Shown here piece after piece: positions 50,758 to 58,320 of a stretch of DNA of 64,000 nt. This DNA comes from Faecalibacterium sp. Its GTDB lineage: Bacteria; Bacillota; Clostridia; Oscillospirales; Ruminococcaceae. Within the stretch, counting starts at the first letter, position 1. Each line of letters starts with the position of its first letter. The stretch is taken from the NCBI GenBank assembly GCA_029264955.1, contig JARHYC010000006.1, positions 60,064 to 124,063 on the forward strand. Direction: 5' to 3'. The notes under the pieces were generated by a model. That model worked only from the letters and a program-made list of their open reading frames with translations, was not told the DNA's origin and ran no database searches. Both the position numbers and the translations under genes were made by a program.

Positions 50758-52062
50758 TTATTTTGTAAAATGACGCAACTGCTTTCTTCCGGTACGCAGA
50801 CGTCCTATGCCCCAAAGCACACTGACAGCAACAGCCGCCACCGCAACAAGAACCCAGAACAGACTGGTCGTTATTTTCACTCGGTCAGCTGTACCTTTCA
50901 CCTTCAGTTTTTGTTCCGGTGTATGTGCAAAGGCCTCTTCCAAACCAGTCAGCGTCATCGGGCCGGACACCACACTGTCCATCTGGAGATCGCCGCCGGC
51001 AATCTGATAATGTGCCTGCGGCATTGCGCCGCCAATGATATATTCCGGGTCAGTATCTTGCAAAGTAACAGCTTCTTCGGTCAGGCTGTTATGCAGTAAG
51101 ATACTCAGCCCGCCAAGATCTGCATTTACAGTACCAAATATATCACCGCCACCGCGAACCCCTACCTGCGCAGCACCTGCCTGCGGCGGGATATCCACGC
51201 TATGATAGTTTTGGAAAGCATAATCCAAAATTGCTGCGGTATCCAGGTATTTTTCCTGCTTCATGTTGCTCTTCATCACAGAGCAAATCAGCTGTTTGCC
51301 ATCTTTTTCTGCCAGACATACATAAGTATATCGTGCTTCATCCGTATAGCCCATCTTCGAGCCGACGATTTCCGGGATATAGTGGCTGCTGCCGCTCAGA
51401 CGCATATAATCATGCATCCAGAAGGCACGCTGCTGATCCTGTCGATTGGTCGGATCCATATAATAGGTGTCAACACGGGTAAAAATCTGATAGAAGCCTG
51501 GCTGCTGGAGTGCCCAACGCAGGATCGTTGCCAAATCCCGCGCCGAAATATAATGTCCTTCTTCTGAAATGCCGTGCGGGTTAGCAAAGTGGGTATTTTC
51601 CAAGCCCAACTCCTGCGCTTTTGCGTTCATTACGGCTACGCCGCCAGCAATCGTGCCATCCTCACTGAGATATTCTGCCAATACATTGCAGGCATCGTTT
51701 GCGCTGGCGATCATAGCCGCATAAAGCATATCCTCCAACACCACAACTTCGCCTTCCTGCAAAGCGATATGGCTGGAATCGGTATTCCATAAGCTGTGCA
51801 CATCATCATGGCTTACAGTCAGTGGGGTACTCCAGTCACCCTGCGCCTTTTCGCACGCCAAACCAACCGTCATAACCTTTGTAACCGAAGCCGGATCATA
51901 CGCCTGATCTTCGTTATTTCCAAACAAGGGCGCACCTGTTTTTGCGTCTATCACAAAATAGGACAGACTGGTGATTCCTGTTGGCAATTCTTCGGCATAG
52001 GCCGGGGCGGCGCACAACATCAGCAGGATCACACCCATCAGACTTGCTATGATTTTTTTCAC
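50758..52062 (-). CDS. D-alanyl-D-alanine carboxypeptidase, DacF/PBP5 family
   Basis: 434 aa. A signal peptide (1-23, cleavage after AYA), the penicillin-binding SxxK motif S59-V-T-K62, SAN at 120-122, and KMG at 236-238 where KTG is usual. A C-terminal domain and a final membrane helix (about 405-424) anchor it outside. It trims the terminal D-Ala of peptidoglycan stem peptides. The start is GTG at 52062 with GAGG 8 nt upstream. A hairpin/T-run lies between the promoter and the gene. Confidence 0.9.
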   Translation of the reverse strand: MKKIIASLMGVILLMLCAAPAYAEELPTGITSLSYFVIDAKTGAPLFGNNEDQAYDPASVTKVMTVGLACEKAQGDWSTPLTVSHDDVHSLWNTDSSHIALQEGEVVVLEDMLYAAMIASANDACNVLAEYLSEDGTIAGGVAVMNAKAQELGLENTHFANPHGISEEGHYISARDLATILRWALQQPGFYQIFTRVDTYYMDPTNRQDQQRAFWMHDYMRLSGSSHYIPEIVGSKMGYTDEARYTYVCLAEKDGKQLICSVMKSNMKQEKYLDTAAILDYAFQNYHSVDIPPQAGAAQVGVRGGGDIFGTVNADLGGLSILLHNSLTEEAVTLQDTDPEYIIGGAMPQAHYQIAGGDLQMDSVVSGPMTLTGLEEAFAHTPEQKLKVKGTADRVKITTSLFWVLVAVAAVAVSVLWGIGRLRTGRKQLRHFTK

Positions 52063-52094
52063 CAAAAGATCCTCACTTATATTCTTCAGCAACG

Positions 52095-52124
52095 AAAAAA
52101 GCCACCTGCGCCGCAGGGGGCTTT
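52095..52124 (-). terminator. Terminator or attenuator in the dacF leader
   Basis: Stem GCCCCCTGC/GCAGGTGGC followed by six T on the minus strand, located between a promoter (52211-52239) and dacF. It could stop read-through from dpaAB as well. Confidence 0.7.
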
Positions 52125-52210
52125 CCTTTGCGCTGCATCATTTTTGTATATCCAAGCCGTAAAACACGACATTTGTCTTTTTTGTTTCTACGGATAATCA
52201 TACATTGTTT

Positions 52211-52239
52211 AGTATAACACACTTATTGGATCAGTGAAA
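52211..52239 (-). promoter_or_regulatory. Promoter of the DacF-type carboxypeptidase gene
   Basis: TTTCAC and TATACT with 17-bp spacing, about 150 nt before the GTG start. The leader also contains a CCGTAGAAACA/TGTTTTACGG hairpin (about 52154-52190). Confidence 0.55.
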
Positions 52240-52273
52240 GAATAATCCTATGTTTATTTTCGTCAAAAAATGT

Positions 52274-52879
52274 TTACTTCGCCAAAATCGGCTGAATCTG
52301 GCGGCCATGCAATGCTTCTGATAAGGTATCGGAAATCCGGGTAAAATCCGCTTTCAGGCTCATCGGCTTCTTGATACAGTCATCCTGCCCAAATGGTACA
52401 AAATAAAAATCTCTCCGCACCAATAATGCACCAATATGCTGCGCCGATGCCCCCAAGCCATCGTTGGTGGAAACCGCCAGCACAATGGGCCTGTGAATGC
52501 GCAGTAAACTCTTTGCCGCCAGTGTAATGGGCGTATCGCTCAATCCCATATCCAATCGTGCCAGTGTTGTACCGGTACACGGGGCAATCACCATCCCATC
52601 TGCCAATCCCTTTGGTCCCAAGGGCTCTACACCTGCCAGGGTATCCAAAATGGAATTACCCGTGAGTTTTTCAATAGTTTCCCGCCAGTATGCCGCTGTG
52701 CCAAATCGAGTATCCTGCGATGCTGCCTCATAACTTATTACCGGCTGAACATTCCAGCCCTGCTTCTGTAATGCCTGAATTGCGGGAACTGTTTTGTCCA
52801 GCGTGCAGAAGCTGCCGCATATTCCGAATGCCACCGTTGGTTTTTGGGTTTCATTTGTTGCAAAAGATGGTTGTGTCAA
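52274..52879 (-). CDS. dpaB: Dipicolinate synthase subunit B
   Basis: 201 aa, flavoprotein-like fold. Together with DpaA it oxidises the dihydrodipicolinate-pathway intermediate to dipicolinic acid in the mother cell during sporulation. GICGSFCTLDK at the N-terminus, VISYEAASQDTRFGTA and MVIAPCTGTTLARL are family blocks. It starts with TTG at 52879, overlapping the dpaA stop by 4 bases, with GAGGAG 9 nt upstream. This gene pair is strong evidence that the organism forms endospores. Confidence 0.94.
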   Translation of the reverse strand: MTQPSFATNETQKPTVAFGICGSFCTLDKTVPAIQALQKQGWNVQPVISYEAASQDTRFGTAAYWRETIEKLTGNSILDTLAGVEPLGPKGLADGMVIAPCTGTTLARLDMGLSDTPITLAAKSLLRIHRPIVLAVSTNDGLGASAQHIGALLVRRDFYFVPFGQDDCIKKPMSLKADFTRISDTLSEALHGRQIQPILAK

Positions 52880-53667
52880 AGCTGTTCGCTCCTCTCCTGT
52901 AAAATCTGCAAAATCGTATCCGCAATAAACTGCCCTGCCGTTTCAGGTGCACACTTACTCGGTAAAGCCAATGCGTGCAGCGCAGTATGCCCCAAGCGTT
53001 TTGCTGCCGCAAAATCTGTGCCGCCAGGTTTGCTTGCCAAATCCACAATCAGACTCCCCCGCGGCAGTTTTTTCAATCGACTTTCATCCAGAAGCATTGC
53101 AGGAACTGTATTCACTACAGTGCTATAACCTGTAAGATCATTCAGCTGTTCCAGCGGTACTGCTTTACACCCCAGCCCTTTCGCAAAAGCACGCTGGGTA
53201 GGATTTCTCGCCGCAACTATCACCTGTGCGCCCAACGCCATCAGCCGCACCGCCAACGCACGCGATACACGTCCAAATCCAATCAGCAAAATTTTCTGCT
53301 GCCACAGCGTCCGCTTACTATTCGCCATCAGCAGAGCAATACAGCCTTCCGCTGTAGGGATTGCATTCAACTCCACAAGCTCCGGTCGTGCATAATAATC
53401 CACCAGTTCCACACCTTTCGCGCGTGGCAAATCATATACGGACGGCGTAATGCGGCCGCCAAAAATCAACGTGCCCGGTGCTGCTTGCTGCAAGAGTTCT
53501 GCTAAGCCCGGTCTATCCGCCGAAAGTGGCAGTGGCAACACCCATACAGACGTTTCTGCCGCTTGGGTTTCTTCAACAATACACCACCCTGCTTGTTCCA
53601 GCACACGTGCCACCGACTGTAAGCGCGCATCCTGTTGTAAAACCATAATCGTTTTTTTGTTTTCCAA
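52876..53667 (-). CDS. dpaA: Dipicolinate synthase subunit A
   Basis: 263 aa. A C-terminal Rossmann domain (ILLIGFGRVSRALAVRL, about 127-143) binds NAD(P). The N-terminal domain and the substrate region (LNAIPTAEGCIALLM) match DpaA/SpoVFA. The start is set as TTG at 53667 with GGGAGG 8 nt upstream. The ATG at 53688 would lie only about 5 nt from the -10 of a sigma-K-like promoter and is therefore unlikely. It is translationally coupled to dpaB. Confidence 0.92.
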   Translation of the reverse strand: MENKKTIMVLQQDARLQSVARVLEQAGWCIVEETQAAETSVWVLPLPLSADRPGLAELLQQAAPGTLIFGGRITPSVYDLPRAKGVELVDYYARPELVELNAIPTAEGCIALLMANSKRTLWQQKILLIGFGRVSRALAVRLMALGAQVIVAARNPTQRAFAKGLGCKAVPLEQLNDLTGYSTVVNTVPAMLLDESRLKKLPRGSLIVDLASKPGGTDFAAAKRLGHTALHALALPSKCAPETAGQFIADTILQILQERSEQL

Positions 53668-53693
53668 AAGACAGCCCTCCCGCACCATTTTTT

Positions 53694-53721
53694 CATCCTA
53701 TGCGCAGAAAAGACATCCTGT
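53694..53721 (-). promoter_or_regulatory. Sigma-K-like promoter of dpaAB
   Basis: AC, 17 bp, then CATAGGATG on the minus strand, close to the sigma-K pattern AC-N16/17-CATANNNTA. dpaAB is a known sigma-K target in spore formers. Confidence 0.5.
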
Positions 53722-53755
53722 TCCCAAAACAGGCAGCAGGCTGTTATAATATATG

Positions 53756-53796
53756 AAAAGCCCCGATGCGAACAGAACGCACATCGGGGCTTTTTT
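53756..53796 (-). terminator. Terminator after the ECF S-component gene
   Basis: AAAAGCCCCGATG/CATCGGGGCTTTT stem with T runs. Confidence 0.9.
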
Positions 53797-53809
53797 ATAG
53801 ATAAAATGA

Positions 53810-54424
53810 TTACGATTTTTTACGCAGATATTTTGCCAGCGGCACACAAACGGCAGAAGCGATTGTACCACAGACAACCAGTTCGATCAGACCTTGCACA
53901 CCGACCATCGCCGCAATCAATGCAAAGGGATTTGCTACGCCATAGTTGGCGCAAAGCCCCTGCACATAATCGGTGTTGAAATAAAACAGCATGATACCGC
54001 CCATAAAAAACAGTGTATTTGCTGCCGGGCACACCAGTGCTGCCAGAATATAGCTCCATTTACTGCCGTGCAGCCATTTATGAAAGCCATAGAATGCCAA
54101 ACCACAGATAAGACCGCACAACAACCGTGCAAAAACTGTAGTGATAAAACAGTACACCGGATTGATGGTCAACAGCATCGCTTTCATACCGCCGCCTGTA
54201 AAAGCATCGGCAAAGCTGGTCAAACCAAATACAGTACCCAGAATAGCACCTGTTGTGGGCCCCATTAAAATTGCACCGATTGCAACCGGAACCGTCAAGA
54301 AGCTCACGCTCAAAAGCGGAGTACGGAAATAGCCCAGTGGGGTATACGCCATGACCAGCGTAATGGCCACCAGTAAAGCAACTTGGGTCATGTGGTGTAC
54401 TTTGTTTGTGTTCTGATGCATCAT
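53810..54424 (-). CDS. ECF transporter S component, probably pantothenate-specific
   Basis: 204 aa, about six membrane helices, with the S-component pattern of hydrophobic segments (VALLVAITLVMAYTPLGY at the start, GAILGTVFGLTSFADAF in the middle). It is a substrate-binding subunit of a vitamin ECF importer that shares an energising module encoded elsewhere. It lies 80 bp downstream of coaX on the same strand, next to coaBC, so pantothenate (PanT-like) is the best guess. AGGAGG precedes the ATG. Confidence 0.8.
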   Translation of the reverse strand: MMHQNTNKVHHMTQVALLVAITLVMAYTPLGYFRTPLLSVSFLTVPVAIGAILMGPTTGAILGTVFGLTSFADAFTGGGMKAMLLTINPVYCFITTVFARLLCGLICGLAFYGFHKWLHGSKWSYILAALVCPAANTLFFMGGIMLFYFNTDYVQGLCANYGVANPFALIAAMVGVQGLIELVVCGTIASAVCVPLAKYLRKKS

Positions 54425-54504
54425 GTTTTCCTCCTACTGCCGTTCCGCCTTTCAAATCGGATACGACGTAACACTGCCCGATAAAATATCGAGCTCGGCG
54501 ACAA

Positions 54505-55353
54505 CTATCTGCCGCGTTGTTCATGGCGGCGCGTTTTGTGCCGCCGCTTTCGTTTTTGGATCACCTGTTCTCCAGCCACAGGACCGGTAGGACGGTTCTC
54601 CGCATACAAAGCCGCCAGCCCTTTGAACAAAAGCTCCGGCTCGTATACCACAGTCCGACGGCAGTGCGGCACAACAAATCGTGCCAGACCGCCTGTAACG
54701 ACTACCGTCGCCGCTGTGCCCAGTTGGGCTTCGACCCGTTCGGTAATGCCGTCAATCATAGCAGCTGCACCCAATACCGCACCATTGACCATACAATCTG
54801 CGGTGTTGGTTCCAATCGCAGCTTTTGGGGGATTCAACCGCACCTGTGGCAGCTGGGCACAGCGCTCGCTCAATGCGCGCAGACCCGTAGTCAGCCCCGG
54901 GCAGATGAGCCCGCCCAAAAATGTTTTTTTCTCATCGATCACATTAAAGGTTGTTGCTGTACCCATATCCACGGTAATAACCGGAAGCGGATAATTCGCT
55001 GCAGCTGCAGCCGCATCCACAATGCGGTCTTTGCCAACCTTTTCTGGTTCCGGTACTGCCATGGTCAATCCGGTTTTTGTTTCCGGACCGATAATCAGTG
55101 GGTCCATATCACAATATTCTGATACACAATGGGCTACGACCTGCGTGATTGTTGGCACAACACTGGCCAGCACCGCTCCCTCGAAGCGGACGGGGTGATA
55201 TTTTGCGCCGGAAAATGCCTTTTCCAGCCGGGGGCGATAGTCCGCCTCGGTAGCGCAGCGCAGGGTTTCCATGTGCGATACAAAGCATACACGTCCGTCC
55301 TTAATGCCCGCCAGGGCGACGGTGGTGTTGCCGATATCGATGGCAAGGATCAT
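54505..55353 (-). CDS. coaX: Type III pantothenate kinase
   Basis: 282 aa, ASKHA fold. It phosphorylates pantothenate, the first step to CoA. LAIDIGNTTVALA at the N-terminus binds phosphate, GKDRIVDAAAA and VDMGTATTFNVID carry the catalytic and ATP-binding residues, and TGGLARF is the C-terminal motif. The last 25 residues are a very basic Lys/Arg/His/Gln-rich tail, longer than usual. AAAGGAG precedes the ATG. It is divergent from coaBC with overlapping promoters. Confidence 0.95.
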   Translation of the reverse strand: MILAIDIGNTTVALAGIKDGRVCFVSHMETLRCATEADYRPRLEKAFSGAKYHPVRFEGAVLASVVPTITQVVAHCVSEYCDMDPLIIGPETKTGLTMAVPEPEKVGKDRIVDAAAAAANYPLPVITVDMGTATTFNVIDEKKTFLGGLICPGLTTGLRALSERCAQLPQVRLNPPKAAIGTNTADCMVNGAVLGAAAMIDGITERVEAQLGTAATVVVTGGLARFVVPHCRRTVVYEPELLFKGLAALYAENRPTGPVAGEQVIQKRKRRHKTRRHEQRGR

Positions 55354-55391
55354 ATAGTACTCCTTTTCTGGGGTGCATTTTTATACTCCTT

Positions 55392-55420
55392 ATTATAGCA
55401 CTCCCCCGTATACTTGAAAA
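55392..55420 (-). promoter_or_regulatory. Promoter of coaX and the ECF gene
   Basis: TTTTCA and TATAAT, 17 bp apart, minus strand. Its -35 overlaps the -35 of coaBC. Confidence 0.6.
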
Positions 55421-55442
55421 CACCATGGAAAGCAAGTATACT
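55414..55442 (+). promoter_or_regulatory. Promoter of coaBC
   Basis: TTGAAA and TATACT with 17-bp spacing, 50 bp before the start codon. Confidence 0.75.
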
Positions 55443-55491
55443 AATTTCGTTGGTTGCAGGCAATTTTTGCAGCCGGAAAGGCAGGATTTTT

Positions 55492-56688
55492 ATGAACTTG
55501 AGCGGAAAAAACGTGCTCTTGGGCATTACCGGCGGCATTGCCGCCTATAAAATGGCAAACGTAGCCAGCGCACTGGGCAAGACCGGTGCAGGCGTGGATG
55601 TGATTATGACCGAGAACGCAACCCAGTTCATCACGCCGCTGACTTTCGAAACCTTGACACACCGCAAGTGCTGTATTGATCCATTCGACCGTAATTTTCA
55701 GTATGATGTGAAGCACATTTCCCTGGCTAAAAAGGCAGATGTAATGCTGATTGCGCCTGCAACCGCAAATGTGATTGCCAAGCTGGCACACGGCATTGCG
55801 GACGATATGCTCACAACGGTTGCTCTGGCGGCAAAATGCCCAAAAATTGTTGCGCCCGCTATGAACACCGCCATGCTGGAAAATCCCATCACGCAGGACA
55901 ACCTGAAAACGCTGGAAAAATACGGATTTATCATCATCCCGTCCGACTGCGGTATGCTGGCTTGCCGAGATGTGGGCAGTGGTAAACTGCCGAAAGAAGA
56001 AGTTCTGCTGGACTATGTGTATCGTACCATTGCCAAAGAAAAGGATTTGGCTGGAGTACATATCACCGTCACCGCCGGGGCAACCCAGGAAGCTCTGGAC
56101 CCAGTGCGATACCTGACCAATCATTCCACAGGCAAAATGGGTTATGCGCTGGCACGTGCCGCTATGCTGCGTGGTGCAGACGTGACCTTGATTCATGGTC
56201 AGACTGCACTAAATCCAGTTCCTTTTGTAGAGGATGTGCCGATTGTTTCGGCACAGGATATGTACCAAGCAGTCTGTGACCATTTTGCAGATACCGACGT
56301 TTTAATTATGGCTGCCGCCGTGGCAGATTACCGCCCTGCACAGGTATCCGACCAGAAAATCAAAAAACAGGCGGGTGACTTTTCCATTGCCACCGAGCGC
56401 ACCCCGGATATTCTGGGTACCCTTGGTCCGCAGAAAAAGCCCGGTCAATTTTTGTGCGGTTTTTCCATGGAGACGGAACATCTTGTGGAAAATTCTGCCG
56501 CCAAACTGAAAAAGAAAAATCTGGACATGATTTGCGCCAACAATCTGAAGGTTGCTGGGGCCGGTTTTGGGGTGGATACCAATATCATCACACTGCTGAC
56601 GCAGGACGGGCAAACCGAACTGCCCTTGTTGACAAAAGACGATGCAGCAGACGCTATTCTGGATGCCATCCGTGACAGACGCGCTTAA
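55492..56688 (+). CDS. coaBC: Bifunctional phosphopantothenoylcysteine decarboxylase / phosphopantothenate-cysteine ligase
   Basis: 398 aa. The N-terminal CoaC flavoprotein half (GITGGIAAYK, then the PAMNTAM motif at about 123 and the substrate-clamp Cys in DCGMLACRD) decarboxylates phosphopantothenoylcysteine. The C-terminal CoaB half (VTAGATQEALDPVRYLTNHSTGKMG, AAAVADYRP, KKKNLDMICANN) makes it from phosphopantothenate and Cys. The ATG at 55492 has AGGA 5 nt upstream. A longer frame from 55414 would start inside the promoter. Confidence 0.96.
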   Translation: MNLSGKNVLLGITGGIAAYKMANVASALGKTGAGVDVIMTENATQFITPLTFETLTHRKCCIDPFDRNFQYDVKHISLAKKADVMLIAPATANVIAKLAHGIADDMLTTVALAAKCPKIVAPAMNTAMLENPITQDNLKTLEKYGFIIIPSDCGMLACRDVGSGKLPKEEVLLDYVYRTIAKEKDLAGVHITVTAGATQEALDPVRYLTNHSTGKMGYALARAAMLRGADVTLIHGQTALNPVPFVEDVPIVSAQDMYQAVCDHFADTDVLIMAAAVADYRPAQVSDQKIKKQAGDFSIATERTPDILGTLGPQKKPGQFLCGFSMETEHLVENSAAKLKKKNLDMICANNLKVAGAGFGVDTNIITLLTQDGQTELPLLTKDDAADAILDAIRDRRA

Positions 56689-56693
56689 ACGCA

Positions 56694-56734
56694 ACAAAAA
56701 GCCGATCAGGACTACCATTCTGACCGGCTTTTTT
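56694..56734 (+). terminator. Terminator of coaBC
   Basis: AAAAAGCCGATCAG/CTGACCGGCTTTTTT stem and T run. Confidence 0.85.
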
Positions 56735-56754
56735 CAAATTTGGGGTAAAAACAC

Positions 56755-56785
56755 TTGACCTTGGACCTTGTTCAAGGTGTATTCT
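56755..56785 (+). promoter_or_regulatory. MerR-type promoter with 19-bp spacer and dyad
   Basis: TTGACC and TATTCT are separated by 19 bp, the overlong spacing typical of MerR-activated promoters. The perfect dyad ACCTTG-TT-CAAGGT (56765-56778) is in the spacer. It drives the MerR gene itself. Confidence 0.8.
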
Positions 56786-56807
56786 GGTGGCAAAAGGAGG
56801 GATTTCC

Positions 56808-57716
56808 ATGAAAGAATCCTATAGCATCAAGCAAGCCGAACAGATGACCGGTATCTCCAGCGAAAACATCCGCTTCTACGAAAAGCAAAAACTGATTCAT
56901 CCCGCCCGTAGCTGGAGTAATCAATATCGCCAATACACCGAAACTGACATTCACACCTTAAAAGTGATTCGCCTTTTACGGATGCTGGATATGCCACTGG
57001 AAGAAATTCGCATGGTTCTTTCGGGTGATGTATCTCTGTCGCAGGCGGTCAGCCGCCAGCAAGAACGATTAGAGCAGCAAACCAAGCAGATTGGCGCTGC
57101 CATCCAAATGTGTATTCAGCTGGAAACCGAAACTGCCCCATTGGATCAACTGGATGTAGATGCACACCTGTCCCGTGCGGAACAAAGCGGCGGCTTGTCC
57201 GCGCGCTGGATTTCTGACTGGAAAAAGGTCTACAAGGCGCTCCACGAAAACAGTTTTACCTTTTATCCTGATGACGCTGTTACCAATTCTGCGGAATTTT
57301 CTAACGCCCTGCGAGCCTATGCCAATGCGCAAAATTTAGACCTTGTCATCACCAAAGAAAGTATGTACCCAGAATTCACGCTGGATGGTGTGCGCTATAC
57401 CGCACAGCGCAATTACGCATCTACCTCCTATGTTCCGACCGCTTGTATCTACTGTGAGCGTGTAGACCCGATTGTACCCAACATGCCCACTGGGCGACGC
57501 CGAATATTGGAGTTCTTGCATCGCAGCTGGCCCCAGCTTCTGCTTTTTGCCTTTATCCTGCTGAGTCTGGGCCCACAGCTTCCATCTCTTTGGAAAGAAA
57601 GCCCACTGGGCACGCTCCTGATTTTTATAACGATACTGGCCTTAATTGGGGTCAACTCGTTCCGCAATCGATACTTCACATATAACGAAAACGGAAAGCG
57701 CGGTTCTAAAAAGTAA
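56808..57716 (+). CDS. MerR-family regulator with C-terminal membrane anchor
   Basis: 302 aa. The MerR winged helix occupies 5-75 (YSIKQAEQMTGISSENIRFYEK), followed by a coiled coil (76-110). A central domain (about 150-222) contains a CxxC pair at Cys213/Cys216. Two hydrophobic helices at about 243-258 and 266-283 and a basic tail end the protein, so it should be tethered to the membrane. AAAGGAGG precedes the ATG at 56808. Its promoter has the MerR spacing and dyad, implying autoregulation. The ligand is unknown, and there is no obvious separate target gene. Confidence 0.85.
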   Translation: MKESYSIKQAEQMTGISSENIRFYEKQKLIHPARSWSNQYRQYTETDIHTLKVIRLLRMLDMPLEEIRMVLSGDVSLSQAVSRQQERLEQQTKQIGAAIQMCIQLETETAPLDQLDVDAHLSRAEQSGGLSARWISDWKKVYKALHENSFTFYPDDAVTNSAEFSNALRAYANAQNLDLVITKESMYPEFTLDGVRYTAQRNYASTSYVPTACIYCERVDPIVPNMPTGRRRILEFLHRSWPQLLLFAFILLSLGPQLPSLWKESPLGTLLIFITILALIGVNSFRNRYFTYNENGKRGSKK

Positions 57717-57745
57717 CATTCCCAATATCATTTCATCATAAGAAT

Positions 57746-57790
57746 AAAAGGAAAAGCCCGACCGAAATCCCGGTCGGGCTTTTCCTTTTT
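57746..57790. terminator. Bidirectional terminator between the MerR and XRE genes
   Basis: Long perfect stem around GCCCGACCG/CGGTCGGGC extended by AAAAGGAAAA/TTTTCCTTTT. Confidence 0.9.
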
Positions 57791-58163
57791 ACGGATTCTG
57801 TGTGCAGTGCAGCAGAGTATCCACCGAAATGCCAAACAGTTCTGCCAATGCCAGCAGATTGGCTGTGCTGGGTTCTGCGGTTCCGTTTTCCCATTTGGAA
57901 ACTGCCTGTCGGCTGACAGAAAGCTTTTCTGCCACCTGTTCCTGCGTCAGGTTGCAGCGCTGGCGATTTTCCTTAATGGATTCGCCCAGAGATTTTTTCA
58001 CTGCATCTTCTTGCTCTTGTTTTTCTCCCTTGGGTTCACTATGGATGTATTTCCATAATGCCCGAATAAGCATCACTGCCAGTGTAATCAGCAGACACGC
58101 CGGTACTACGAACAATATAATGCCAAAAAGCATGGTCAAATACTGTGTCACTCCAAATTTCAT
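57789..58163 (-). CDS. Membrane-anchored XRE-family HTH protein
   Basis: 124 aa. A hydrophobic N-terminal helix (about 10-36) precedes a charged linker and a C-terminal Cro/CI HTH (62-118, LTQEQVAEKLSVSRQAVSKWENG). The order membrane helix then HTH places the DNA-binding domain on the cytoplasmic side. AAAGGAG precedes the ATG. It converges on the MerR gene. No target is evident. Confidence 0.83.
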   Translation of the reverse strand: MKFGVTQYLTMLFGIILFVVPACLLITLAVMLIRALWKYIHSEPKGEKQEQEDAVKKSLGESIKENRQRCNLTQEQVAEKLSVSRQAVSKWENGTAEPSTANLLALAELFGISVDTLLHCTQNP

Positions 58164-58320
58164 AACTTACTCCTTTGCCTCGTTCTTGTTAGATTTTCAC
58201 CGATTCGGTGCCCAAATCCTATCAAAAACGGGTGGTTGCGTCTACCAACTATCACGCAACTTTCGGTTGCGGCGGCATTTTTCCACGCTTTTTAGGCTTT
58301 TAGTGGAAAACGCAGCTTCG
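58164..58320 (-). other. Structured intergenic region between cca and the XRE gene
   Basis: 157 bases with several inverted repeats on the minus strand: TTTTCCAC/GTGGAAAA, CGCAAC/GTTGCG (twice paired) and CACCG/CGGTG. It may contain the cca terminator plus a structured leader for the XRE gene. No known riboswitch is recognised. Confidence 0.4.
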
